Source: Narthecium ossifragum
Taxonomy: Eukaryota > Streptophyta > Magnoliopsida > Dioscoreales > Nartheciaceae
Direction: 5' to 3'
Length of the DNA stretch: 64,000 nucleotides
NCBI GenBank assembly: GCA_963920575.1
Contig: OY986970.1
Location: 21,893,274-21,957,273, forward strand
A program made the translations under genes and the position numbers. The notes below the pieces were generated by a model that was not told the origin of the DNA, ran no database searches, and was given only the letters and a program-made list of their open reading frames with translations. Position 1 is the first letter of the stretch. Each line of letters starts with the position of its first letter. Shown here one piece after another: positions 12,110 through 22,759 of this stretch.

Positions 12110-12282
12110 GCTTAGATCATAGATGAGAACTTTCGCCTCCCAAGTTTTACGAAATTTATCTTTCCGGATTCTTCCTTCAGCCCAAGATGTCTTTATAAAG
12201 TGGAAGTCATGGATCGCCAGACTATTCCAAAACTCTCACAAGTTTGCTTGGTATCCTGTACGAGAAGGAAGCCCTTGGAATC
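12110..12282 (+). mobile_element. LINE (L1-type) ORF2 fragment, left part
   Basis: The frame ending at 12282 reads LYEKEALGIL and continues, across the Athila-like insertion and the MITE, as LDAEEDELR at 21614 onward. Together these form the helical linker that precedes the reverse transcriptase fingers in plant L1-type ORF2 proteins. Upstream sequence back to about 12110 is compatible with the same protein but frame-shifted, so the left limit is approximate. Confidence 0.55.
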
Positions 12283-13725
12283 AGATGAGTCACTAAATAT
12301 TCATACTTAAACCCCTTAATTTACATTTGTTAGCCCGAGAGTGTTTGTATTTTACAGTTTGTTAATTGATTTCAGGTTGAATGAAGATTCAAGTTGGAAA
12401 ATACAGAAAAAGACTAATATGTGGAAATTACGCTGCTCTGCTGTCAGTTTGAAAAGAATTCACCCAATTCTCCAGATAAATTATAAATTACTGAAATTTG
12501 GAGGACTTATAGAAGACTGCAAGATGAACAACTTTCATGTTGGACACTTCGCGAGATTCGGGACAGATTAATAGCAGTTTTCAAGAATATGAAGATAAAC
12601 AGATGCTGGAAGACTGGTCTGTCGACGCTCAGCAGAATATTCGCCAAATATTTCAGATATGTTCAAATAATGTCAAATCTTCGGAACAGGACAGAAGCCT
12701 TCCTAATCTACATCTTTCATGTTGAGCACATTTCCAAATTCCGGACGGGTTGAACCCAGTCGCGACCGGAAGAGGCTGTCAGACTTAAACTATGAAATCC
12801 GAGTTGCACTTGAGGTCCAACTCAACCCAAAACCCTAATTCCAGGAATACACCTATAAGAAGGTGTTTGCTGGCTGAAAATTGGAGGTTCCCATAGAGGA
12901 AAAAGAGAGAACTAGGGTTTGGAGGATTCTATGGAGAAGATGGAGCTACAGCGTGGATCCCAATCGTTTTTCATCGAATCTAAGGCTTTCATCACAAAGA
13001 TGAGTAGCTAATTCTGTACTTAGGGATCTCATGAAGCTTTAGTAGATCTTCTTTGTATTTTCTAGTTTGATTCTTGTTATCTTTTCAAAGACATGATCCT
13101 ATGAATATGGTTTTATTTTATAAAGAGTTGAGGGGACAGAGTTCCTTGACGTATATTCAGACCTACATGATTGTTGTGCTTGATGGTAGAGATTCGTAGG
13201 ATGGTTTTCGTGTTGCTTTTGTGTATGTTTTTGAGATAATCAATGCTAGATGAAGATAGGTTGTACTCAGATTAAGTTCGAAGACAATCTATGCAAAGTT
13301 TAGATAGGTTATGCCTTAGGGAAGCAATCGCATTATTTTAGGGATTCATGTAAGTTTAAGAAGCTGTGAATCCATAATGTCGAGATAAGAAAACAAGAGG
13401 ATAACTAGAGAATACAGGAAGTGAAACTAAAGTGGATTGAGTAATTCCTAGGTTTTCTCTCATTAATCTATTCTAATTTCGCTAATCGCTTTCTTAATTA
13501 GTTTTAATTAATCCGTTTCTAAAACCCAAATCAATCATTCTTCGCTTTAGGACTAGAGTGTTGAGAGTTAATTCTGATGTTTCTTTGTTAGTCAAAGTTT
13601 TCCCTGAGGACCGACCCCGTATTTCACCATTATTCTATCTTATTAATTTATTGTTGAAATAAATGTTTACAAATTTCTAAATTGCGTTTTGCATCCGTTT
13701 TAACGACGACGTTTGTGAGCGATCA
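12283..13725 (+). repeat. 5' LTR of the Athila-like element
   Basis: 1443 bp, from AGATGAGTCACTAAATATTC to GTGAGCGATCA. Pairs with 20096-21539. Contains a TATA-like CTATAAGA at 12853-12860; the 3' LTR has the better TATAAAAA. Confidence 0.95.
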
Positions 13726-13730
13726 ATTTT

Positions 13731-13749
13731 TGACGCCGTTGCCGGGGAC
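13731..13749 (+). promoter_or_regulatory. Primer-binding site, tRNA-Asp type
   Basis: TGACGCCGTTGCCGGGGAC, five bases after the 5' LTR. Athila-type elements use TGGCGCCGTTGCCGGGGA, complementary to the 3' end of tRNA-Asp; one base differs here (A for G at position 3). Confidence 0.85.
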
Positions 13750-14169
13750 TCTTTTGATTTACAACGGAGTATCGATTTAATTTTCTCTAAATTTTTTTTC
13801 CTGAGCGTAGTTAGATATTTATTTTTCTTTACTTTATTTTAAATTTTTAGGATTTTTCTGACAATTTTTTGGAATTTTTGCAGCATTGGAACAGATTTTT
13901 CTTCAAGAAAAACACAACTCGCCAGGCACCTGGAGTGACCGGTCGGACTTGAATCCGATCGATCGGACTTCACCATCTGCTTTGAAGTGGCCTTCGAGTG
14001 AAGGAGTTGCGGTCTGGAGCGACTGATCGGACTGGAAACCGACCGATCGGAACTTCACAGTCAGCTAAGCCATTTTGCTTCAAACCTTTTCGTTTCAATT
14101 GTTGTTTGCAGGGTTTTGTCCTCTCCTCCGAATATTCTATTTTGTTTTTCTCTTTTTTTGTGATCTTGC

Positions 14170-15116
14170 ATGCAAGGCAGACGATCCCTACATAATCCGT
14201 TGGAACCTTGGGATCTAGAAATAGAGGCCACACTTCGAGCAGCTAGAACCTTAGGAAAAAAATCTCTAAGTAATTACCAGGAAGCCATAAGCAACTTGCA
14301 ATCCTTAATGGCTGAACACGAGGAACATGTCATTGACCCTAATGATAATATGGGCAGGGGTGGAAATGATAACAATCATAGAGAAGTCCCAATTAGGAAT
14401 CACTTCATACCTGGACCTTATACCTATGCTTCTTGTATCAACCCACCTACCATCAATGCTACACATTATGAGATTAAGTCTAACTGGATTACAGCCTTAC
14501 CTTCTTTCTATGGGCGTGAGAATGAGAATCCTTATGGACACATTGCTAGCTTTCTTGAAATCCTTTCCATGTTCAAACTTCAGCATTTTAATGATGATGC
14601 CTTTAGACTCAAGCTCTTCCATTTTTCTTTGAAAGACAAGGCTAAACATTGGCTTCAAACCTTAGCTCCAAATTCGATTTCAACATGGGATCAACTTCAG
14701 GATGCTTTCCTTAAAAAATATTTCCCTATCATTAAAACTCAAAATTATCGAACCATGATATATTTCTTTTAAGCAAAATGAAGATGAGATGTTTCATGAA
14801 GCTTGGGAAAGATTTAAAAAAACTTCTTAAAGAGTGCCCCCATCATGAGAAACCTGAGTGGCAATTAGCGCATTCATTTTATAATGGTCTTAATGATCGG
14901 TATAGGACATAGTCGAAGCCTGCTGCGGGGGTGTTGTTCTTAGTAAACCTTGGACTGCTCTTTGGGAAATGTATGACAACCTTGCTGAAAATTCACAACA
15001 CAATGCCTCAGTTTCTAGAAGTCGGTCTACCACTGTTCGTAATTCTCGGGGAATTCATGAAATTTCTGAATTCGAAAGTCTCTCCGCACAAGTAGCCCTC
15101 CTAACTAAAGATTTAA
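14170..15116 (+). pseudogene. gag, N-terminal and core part, frameshifted
   Basis: The open frame 14170-14772 holds the retrotransposon gag core (ITALPSFYGRENENPYGHIA, HWLQTLAPNSISTWDQLQDA, FLKKYFP), the capsid-like region that packages element RNA. After NYRTMI it breaks at about 14755. Gag continues in another frame (NEDEMFHEAWERFKK), shifts again near 14820 (LLKECPHHEKPEWQLAHSFY, NGLNDRY) and is interrupted once more near 14910. At least two frameshifts make this copy non-functional. The start at 14170 is the first Met after the leader; the true start could be slightly different. Confidence 0.8.
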
Positions 15117-15121
15117 ACTAG

Positions 15122-16189
15122 TTGAAAATAGGCCAATCTCTTGCTCAACAATTGCCTAACACTTCTCGTGAGACATGTGCCCTCTGTCTTAGCTCGGATC
15201 ATCATATCACTGATTGTCATTTGGCTCCCAATTTCCCTGACTTTGTTCAGGAACAAGCTAATGCAACTTATGGTTTTTCCAAACCTCAAAATAACCCTTA
15301 TTCGAATACCTACAACCCAGGTTGGAAAAATCAGCCTAATTTTAGTTGGAAACCACAACAATCAAGTAATCTTCATGGGCAAGGCAACACAACCAATACA
15401 TCTACTTTCAAGTACCCATCTAAACCTTTTGCAAATTCAAACCCTGGGTACTCTTCACATTATCCACAGAATACCTCTCAACCTCCTCCTCCTGAATCGT
15501 CAACTGAGCCCACTTTAAATTCAATCATGCGTACACTTTTAGAGATGAGAGGTGATATCAATAGAGATATGTCATCCATGAAGTTCGAAATTTCAACTGT
15601 CAAAGGTGATGTTTCCTTATTGAAAAACAACTTATCTTCAACGATTCAATCCGTATCAAATTTAGAAAAACAAGTTGGGCAGCTAGCTAATAGCTTGTCT
15701 AAAAGAGAGGATGGGCATTTGCCAAGTCAATCTGTCACCAACCTGAGAGGCCAGCACTATGTAGAAAGCCAAAACTTCGAGAGTGCCAAAGCCATTGTGA
15801 CCCTTAGAAGTGGTAAAACAGTAGATAATCAAATAGGTGAACCTGGCCGTATGGACGATCGATCGATCATACCGCCGATCCATCGTCCAACTCGAGATTA
15901 CTCTTCTCTTCCACCTGATTATAATCCGACTGGTTCTAGAGAGCCTGATCCAGCTAAATACATTCCAAAAGTGTCATTTTCTGCAGCTCTTAAGGACCCG
16001 TACCCAACCATCAAAACTCGAAGAGCTACTGAGGAAATCCTTGAAACTTTCAAAAATGTCAACATCAACATACTCTTGCTTCAGGCCATTCGTCAGATCC
16101 CTTCGTATGCCAAATTTCTTAAGGACCTGTGCACTCATAAACGCCAGACAAAACACAAAGGTGACAAGAAAATCCTTCTACCTGAATAA
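15122..16189 (+). pseudogene. gag C-terminal part with CCHC zinc knuckle
   Basis: A CCHC knuckle near residue 19 (CALCLSSDHHITDC, spacing C-X2-C-X4-H-X4-C) is followed by an Asn/Pro/Gln-rich segment and a predicted helix (SSMKFEISTVKGDVSLLKNN, then SNLEKQVGQLANSL). These typify the nucleocapsid and post-nucleocapsid part of Athila/Tat gag. It ends at TAA (16187-16189) after ILLPE, but the same frame carries on directly into the protease, so the stop looks like a single CAA-to-TAA change in a gag-pro frame. No credible start codon of its own. Confidence 0.8.
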
Positions 16190-16740
16190 GTTAGTTTGAT
16201 TTTGAAACATGATACGCCACCCAAATTAAAGGACCCTGGTACCCCTACCATACCTTGTTGCCTAGGAGACTACCAGATTGATGGTGCCCTTCTTGACCTA
16301 GTAGCCAGTGTTAACATTTTGCCCTACTACCTTTATAAGGAATTTGGGATGGAAGAGCTCAAATCGATCCCGATCAGTCTACAATTGGCTGATAGATCCA
16401 TTAGGACTCCTAGAGGCATTGTAGAAGATGTTTTAGTGAAGGTGGACAACTTCTTTTTCCCTGTCGACCTTGTCGTCTTGGATATGGAACCCGGTGTTCA
16501 CTGTAAAAAAACCGTGCCTATCATCTTAGGACGTTCATTTTTGGCTACAGCAAATGCGAATATCAACTGTCGAACTGGTGTCATGGATGTCTCTTTTGGC
16601 CATATGCATGTAAAACTGAACATCTTTAAGACTGCATGTTTGCCTGAGCGTGAGAATGAATGCTTTCATGTTGATAGTTTGATTGACTGCTTTGATGATA
16701 AGTCTCATGTTATAATGACTGATGATTATCTGCAATTTCG
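16190..16740 (+). pseudogene. Retroviral-type aspartic protease, altered active site
   Basis: Same frame as the preceding gag segment. Blocks typical of Athila/Tat proteases are clear: IDGALLDLVASVNILPYYLY, ISLQLADRSIRTPRGIVEDV, FFFPVDLVVLDMEPG, IILGRSFLATANANINCRTG and VMDVSFGHM. The family active site is D-L-G-A-S-V-N; here Gly is replaced by Val (DLVASVN). That Gly belongs to the catalytic D-[ST/L]-G loop of pepsin-fold proteases, so cleavage activity is doubtful. The frame shifts at about 16740 on entering the acidic repeats. Confidence 0.85.
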
Positions 16741-16744
16741 AGGA

Positions 16745-17493
16745 CTTATGACTCTGATGACGATGAGGATTATGATCTTAAATTGCACAATGAAAGATTG
16801 TCTAAAACTCTGGAAGAATATGATTCTGAAGATGATGATTATGATCTTAAACTGCATGATGATAGATTGCCTATAATTTGGGATGAGTATGATTCTGAGG
16901 ATGATGATGTTGAATTAAAGAATGACATTATGTCTAATATTTTGAATGCCTATGCTTCTGAATCTGATAATGATGTTAATCAGGACACTGCACAATCGAA
17001 AGATGACATCAAACCACACATCTTGCCCGAAATTATTTCTTGGGTGGTTGAGCCCCTTCCACCGTTATCTCTTACTCTTGCACCTGATTTAGATCATGGA
17101 CAAGTTCGTGTTTATTATGTTGACACACACTTTTGCATAGATGTGTCAGTATATTCTAAACTTGAGCCACCACCTCCTCTTTTACCTATATTTGCACCAT
17201 CGTCATTGCCTACACCCATTCTGAGATCGAAATCCCTTCCATGTTCACTTCCGGGTTCCAACATTATGAGGGACACATACCGTAGACCGGGTTGCAAGAT
17301 GAAACATGATGATAGGTTGCCATTCATAGAGGGTGGAGTCTCTAGTTCACGTGTGGGGAGGAAAGAACTGATTGGCTTACATCATCAAATACTGAACTTA
17401 TTGTGGGGCTGTGTTTGGTTTCAAGCATTATATGGCGGAATTTATTTTAAGTGGGGTGATCAATGTCATCGGATTGACGGATCCATGCTATAA
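16745..17493 (+). CDS. Acidic repeat and proline-rich ORF after the protease
   Basis: One open frame of about 250 codons with three to four tandem units of about 24 residues built on YDSEDDDYDLKLHDDRLP (16745-16960), then a Pro-rich segment (VEPLPPLSLTLAPDLD, LEPPPPLLPIFAPSSLP) and a Cys/Trp-containing tail ending TAA at 17493. It occupies the place where reverse transcriptase would follow protease. I do not recognise a domain. It may be the C-terminal end of the gag-pro polyprotein of this non-autonomous family or a chance frame in repeat DNA; its length and even composition slightly favour coding. Confidence 0.45.
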
Positions 17494-20082
17494 TTGCACC
17501 TTTTCGGGACGTCTAGCAAAAGACGTAAACTTACGCGCTTTCTAGGAGGCAACTCAGTTTTTAGGATTTTTCCTTAGATTTTTAGAATTTTATTTAATTT
17601 TTACGATTTTTCCCTGATTTTTAGGATTTTTCCCATATTTTTTCTGGAATTTTTCTCCACCTTCTTCCTATTTTTCCTTCTTTTCCGCTGGAATTTCTCT
17701 CTCCTCCCTCACTGTTCTTCGTCGTCTCGGCTCGATCGGCTTCATCGGCTCGTCCCCGAGCCGTCACCATCCACCGCCCATCGCCGTCCCTCCGCCCACC
17801 CTCATCCCTCCATTCCACCACCAAAACGTCCGCCATCATTCCAACCCTTCATCCATGGTCTAATTTCCTCTCGAAACTCTCTCCTCTGACGCCGGTGTGC
17901 CCATCGGCCGTCATCAACACCTTCATCCACGGCCTCCTAGTGTCCGAAAACACCTCCAGAACCTTCCTCCCATCACCGCCAAGCTTCCTCCACCATCAAA
18001 ACCATTCCTTGATGGCTGAATCATCGGCTTCGCCTCCGGCGGTCTCAACCTCTCCGACCACCTTCAATCCGCCACCTGAAAGCCCAATTCTTCAATCGGA
18101 CACCATAGGACGGTTCCTTTGCCTTCGACGATCCTTTCTCTATCGTCCCCGTCCTTGATTGGCGCTCCGATCATCGGAATCCAATTCCGGCTGCCATCAT
18201 CCTCCGCGCCGTTCATCGCCGTTCCGCTGCCTGGAGGCCACGAATCTTCGATCATACCTCACCAACACATTCTTTAGGCTTCCACGATTTTTCCTGTCCC
18301 TTCCACGTCCTCCGGCGACGAGGTTTCACCGTCGATCCATCGCCGGTGAGCTTTCAGCCGTCTGTTTGCTTCCAGATCACGATCCCGGTGTTAAAAAGGT
18401 CATATTCTCGATCCGAGGATACAGATCTTCGATCAAGACCATGTTGAGCATTCTTTGATCTTCTAGACGACCTAGAGCAACCTCCGATGTTAAATTCTCC
18501 TTATTTTCGCCGATTTTATTTCTGATCTCGCCGCGGACGACCGTCGTGTGTGTGATGATGCTTTATGCGAATGCTAACTGATGGTTGCCCTGCTTGGATA
18601 TTTTGGTCCTTTATTTCCTTATCTGTGATGTCTAGAAGATTATTTTTGATGTATTATCTCCTTTACTATTTATCTGTACATGTTATATTTTTATGTGATG
18701 AATGATTGTACAGATCAATATATCATGAAAATATAAAAGGAGACTCTGCCGAAATTTTCTATAATTATAATACCTTTTTGGACTTTTATTAGTTATATTT
18801 GATCTTTTTGGAAAGGTATAGATTTTTGTGACAGGGTATGATGGGGAAGGAAGTATTTATTCAATTATGGCGGTGCCTAAACCTAAATTGGAAGAGAGAG
18901 AAATCTATTTTTTGAGCGTTCATTATGGTTATCTCTACCCTGTACTTATTGATTTATTTTTATGACTTAGTGTTATTGGGGACAATTACATTTAAGTTGG
19001 AGGGTAGCATTCATAAATTTCATGCTCATATATTTTTCTGGTAATAAAATATTATACATCCCTTGAATTATGTCAAAAGAATGAAATTATGATATGATTT
19101 GACAAATGTGCATGTTTTATAAATTTATCTTATGAATTATTCTGAGACTTGTATGTCATATAAGGGATAGTAAATTTTGCTATGCATGACACTATTTCTA
19201 TACTTTAACACTTTTATCATGATTTAAGGATAGCTTGACATATACTAATGCACATGTTCACTTCCACATGTTAAGGGGTTGATATTAGATTCTAAACATG
19301 ATACTGGGATAGGTTTACAATTTTATGTCATGACATAGAAAATACATGAACACATGCAATTATCTGAGTATGCGAAAAAAAAAGAGAAAAAAAGGGACTT
19401 TCAACTTAGTAACCGGGCAGTGTGCTTAGCCAGCGTGGTGTTCGTGTAAAACGGTTGAATTTCCTGGAAAAAAAGAAGAAAGAAAAAAAATGAGGATTTT
19501 CAACTTAGTAACCGGGCAGTGTGCCTAACCAGCGTGGTGTTCGCGTAAAACAGTTGAAATTCCTACGAAAAAAAGAATAAAGAATAAAAGCAGAGATTGC
19601 TATGTGATAAGTGGAAAATATGTGCTTGAATATGATTGTGATCTTGAATAGTTGAAGTGTTTAGATATAATTGACGCTCTGAAACATGTGGAACCCCATT
19701 CACATACAGTAGTGTTAAAAGTTTTTTTTAATCATGATTAAATATGTTGAAGTGTTGGAAATATGTTATGACATGTTTTGATTTACTATGTTTTTATGTG
19801 AATATGAGTTGAAAGGTTTATTCATGCATATTATTTCTATTTCATGCATTAGAGTTGATGAATATCACAAATGATTTCTAATGATATATTCAAGGGAATG
19901 TATTGATGTTTGTGGGTGTCATCCCTGAAAACCCTTAGGAGACTATAACTCCTCCACTGGGGTAACCCAGTGGTTTAAAGGCTTGTTGCACATGCTAAGT
20001 GTAACCGTGAGATCTACGAAAGTGGCTAGTTAGATTTATTGCTTTCTTTTTATATTTTCTTTGCTCGAGTACTTGCAAAGTG
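17494..20082 (+). other. Long noncoding 3' region of the Athila-like element
   Basis: Begins with the usual post-pol block of these elements (CTTACGCGCTTTCTAGGAGG). A GC-rich segment (17640-18480) of unknown origin follows, then AT-rich sequence. Near the end, 19380-19465 and 19485-19570 are a direct duplication (CAACTTAGTAACCGGGCAGT ... AGCGTGGTGTTCG), each copy preceded by an A-rich run. No pol domain on either strand. The last 190 bp (GGGTGTCATCCCTGAAAA ... AGGCTTGTTGCACAT) recur at 46055-46244 and, inverted, at 53868-54060. Confidence 0.7.
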
Positions 20083-20095
20083 TAAGTTGGGGGTG
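20083..20095 (+). promoter_or_regulatory. Polypurine tract
   Basis: AAGTTGGGGGTG immediately before the 3' LTR; the start point for plus-strand DNA synthesis. The same tract precedes the LTR at 46245 and, inverted, the one ending at 53854. Confidence 0.8.
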
Positions 20096-21539
20096 TGATG
20101 AGTCACTAAATATTCATACTTAAACCCCTTAATTTACATTTGTTAGCCCGAGAGTGTTTGTATTTGATAGTTTGTTAATTGATTTCAGGTTGAATGAGGA
20201 TTCAAGTTGGAAAATACAGAAAAAGACTAATATGTGGAAATTACGCTGCTCTACTGTCAGTTTGAAAAGAATTCACCCAATTCTCCAGATAAATCATACA
20301 TTCCTGAAATTTGGAGGCCTTATACAAGACTTCAAGATGAACAACTTTCATGTTGAACACTTCGCGAGATTTTGGACAGATTAATAGAAGTTTTCAAGAA
20401 TATGAAGATAAACAGATGCTGGAAGACTGGTTTGTCGACGTTCAGGAGAATATTCGCCAAATATTTCAGATAAGTTCAAATAATGTCACATCTTCGGGAA
20501 AGAACAGAAGACTTCCTAATCTACATCTTTCATGTTGAGCACATTTCCAAATTTTGGACAGGTTGAACCTAGTCGTGACCGGAAGAGGCTGTCAGACTTA
20601 AACTAGGAAATCCGCGTTGCACTTGAGGTCCAACTCAACCCAAAACCCTAATTTCGGGAATACACCTATAAAAAGGTGTTTGCTGGCCGAATATTGGAGG
20701 TCCCCATAGAGAGAAAAGAGAGAACTAGGGTTTGGAGGATTCTATGGAGAAGATGGAGCTACAACGTGGATCCCAATCGTTCTTCATCGAATCTAAGGCT
20801 TCCATCACAAAGATGAGTAGCTAATTCTATACTTGGGGATCTCATGAAGCTTTAGTAGATCTTCTTTGTATGTTCTAGTTTGATTCTTGTTATCTTTTCA
20901 AAGACATGATCCTATGAATATGGTTTTATTTTATAAAGAGTTGAGGGAACAGAGTTCCTTGACGTACATTCAGACCTACTTGATTGTTGTGCTTGATGGT
21001 AGAGATTCGTAGGATGGTTTTCGTGTTGCTTTTGTGTATGCCTTTGAGATAATCTATGCTAGATGAAGATAGGTTGTACTCAGATTAAGTTTGAAGACAA
21101 TCTATGCTAAGTTTAGATAGATTATGCCTTAGGGAAGCAATCGCACTATTTTAGGGATTCATGTAAGCTTAAGAAGCTGTGAATCCATAATGTCGAGATA
21201 AGAAAACAAGAGGATAACTAGAGAATACAGGAAGTGAAACTAAAGTGGATTGAGTAATCCCTAGGTTTTCTCTCATTAATCTATTCCAATTTCGCTAAAT
21301 CGCTTTCTTAATTAGTTTTAATTAATCTGTTTCTAAAACCCAAATCAATCCTTCTTCGCTTTAGGACTAGAGTGTTGAGAGTTAATTTTGATGTTTCTTT
21401 GTTAGTCAAAGTTTTCCCTGAGTACCGACCCCGTATTTCACCATTAATCTATCTTATTAATTTAGTGTTGAAAGAAAGGTTTACAAATTTGTAAATTGAG
21501 TTTTGCATCCGTTTTAACGACGATGTTTGTGAGCGATCA
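20096..21539 (+). repeat. 3' LTR of the Athila-like element
   Basis: 1444 bp, TGATGAGTCACTAAATATTC to GTGAGCGATCA. Very similar to the 5' LTR. TATAAAAA at 20667-20674 is the likely promoter; the leader AACTAGGGTTTGGAGGATTC follows. Immediately followed by TSD GAATC. Confidence 0.95.
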
Positions 21540-21550
21540 GAATCCTCTTA

Positions 21551-21613
21551 GGGCCTGTTTGGATACCGCGGATCCCGCGGATACTGGCGGATCCCGGTGA
21601 GCCAAACAGGCCC
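21551..21613. mobile_element. 63-bp MITE, TTA target site (PIF/Harbinger-like)
   Basis: TIRs GGGCCTGTTTGG and CCAAACAGGCCC flank about 40 bp of GC-rich sequence containing the palindromic CCGCGGATCCCGCGG. TTA is duplicated at 21548-21550 and 21614-21616. Removing it restores the LINE frame (GGAATCCTC-TTA-GATGCGGAA). A TTA TSD points to PIF/Harbinger-type mobilisation. Confidence 0.85.
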
Positions 21614-22630
21614 TTAGATGCGGAAGAAGATGAATTGCGATGCACTTAGAACAAGTATACAACAAATCTATTGTGACAAGAAGACTTTCTCCAGGTAGTT
21701 CATACAGAAGTGGGTCCTCGATGGGGATCGTAACACGGCATGGTTCCACAAGATGACTTCGTCGCGGTGGCACAGATCAAAAGTGGTTGAGCTGGTAGTC
21801 AACTCCGGTGCGGTGTTGACTGAGCATGATGCTATAGCAAACACTGTGGTGGAGCACTTCCAGCGGCTGTGGACCGAGGTTGAAGATGAGGATCTTGATC
21901 CACACCTTTCCGAACTTCCGCAACTTGCCGAGGCTAGGTGTGCAGAGCTAGTCGCGCCAGTTCTGGGTGATGAGATCTTTGTAGCCTTGAAGGAGATGGG
22001 GTCAGGTAGATGTGCTGGACCCGATGGACTTCCGGTGGAATTCTTCTTGAGGTTTTGGAGCGTCCTAGGTGATGATCTAACAACCCTTGTCCAAAGCTTC
22101 TTTCGCACAGTGAGGCTCCCTCCCCATTGGAACGAGACTTTTGTCTCCATCATCCCAAATGGGATTGCAAGGCTGGGGGCGGTGTGCTTCTTGGAAGGTA
22201 GAATCACACCGGCTTGGACCTGGGATGTTCGTCAAAATGCCGGATCGGTCGTGGAGGCTGAGTTCTTGGCAATCAACTGAGGACTGGAGGAGGCTCGACG
22301 TCGTGGCATGAACGGGCTGGTAGTGGAGTCTGATTCTCTGCTTACTATGGGATTCATAAATGGTAGTCTTGACTGGCCGCGAGAGCTTGAGGGTGTTTTG
22401 TACGCGATCTGGTGGGTGACATCGCAGTCAATAACATCATGTTTCCTCCACATTCCTTGTGAACTCAACTCCTTGACGAACGAGGTGGCCCGTTGGGCAC
22501 GTTCGTCGTCACCAGCCAGCTGATGCTCTGCTAAGTCTTCCTCTTCTTCTTCTCTGTTCCCCTTCCTATCCCTATGTTCTCTTCTCTTCTGTAAGTCAGC
22601 CATTTGGCTTATCTAGTAATAATAAAAAAA
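21614..22630 (+). mobile_element. LINE (L1-type) ORF2 remnant: RT fingers fused to RNase H, A-rich tail
   Basis: The frame reads FIQKWVLDGDRNTAWFHK (the WL.EGDRNT.FFH block before RT), then LGDEIFVALKEMGSGRCAGP and DGLPVEFFLRFWSVLG, the N-terminal RT motifs (S.GPDG.P), ending at NETFVSIIPNG near 22170. With no frame change it jumps to the C-terminal RNase H domain (GSVVEAEFLAIN, NGLVVESDSLLTMGFINGS, CFLHIPCELNSLTNEVARWA). The RT palm with its YADD-type site is gone: an in-frame deletion. TGA at 22278-22280 interrupts the RNase H part, probably from CGA. The A-rich tail is at 22616-22629, about 130 bp before the UGT ATG. Confidence 0.8.
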
Positions 22631-22759
22631 GCTCCTCTCTACCTCACATTCAATCTTCCGTAATTCTTGCCCCTTCCTCCTTCCATCTCCTCTCCTCTCG
22701 AGCTCAAACAAGTAGCAGCCAAGCAGAAGCTATTAGCTAGTTGGCCAGCTAGTTCGAGA

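Larger units (their letters stand above)
12283..21539 (+). mobile_element. Athila/Tat-like non-autonomous LTR retrotransposon (gag and protease only)
   Basis: A complete element of 9257 bp: two ~1.44-kb LTRs, a tRNA-Asp-type primer-binding site next to the 5' LTR, a polypurine tract before the 3' LTR, and a perfect 5-bp TSD GAATC (12278-12282, 21540-21544). It inserted into a LINE. The first base of the 5' LTR has changed (AG instead of TG). The body encodes a broken gag, a protease with an altered active site and an acidic repeat region, then a long noncoding 3' part. No reverse transcriptase, RNase H or integrase is visible, so it would depend on enzymes in trans, like described TR-GAG elements. 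Other LTRs of this family lie at 45181, 46245, 49210 and 52992. Confidence 0.9.

Noticed and set aside
13731..13749. tRNA-Asp gene
   Set aside because: Only the 18-19 nt complementary to the tRNA 3' end are present, next to an LTR; it is a primer-binding site.
21753..22280. Stand-alone host gene of 175 codons
   Set aside because: Motifs are those of LINE reverse transcriptase and RNase H, and an A-rich tail follows.
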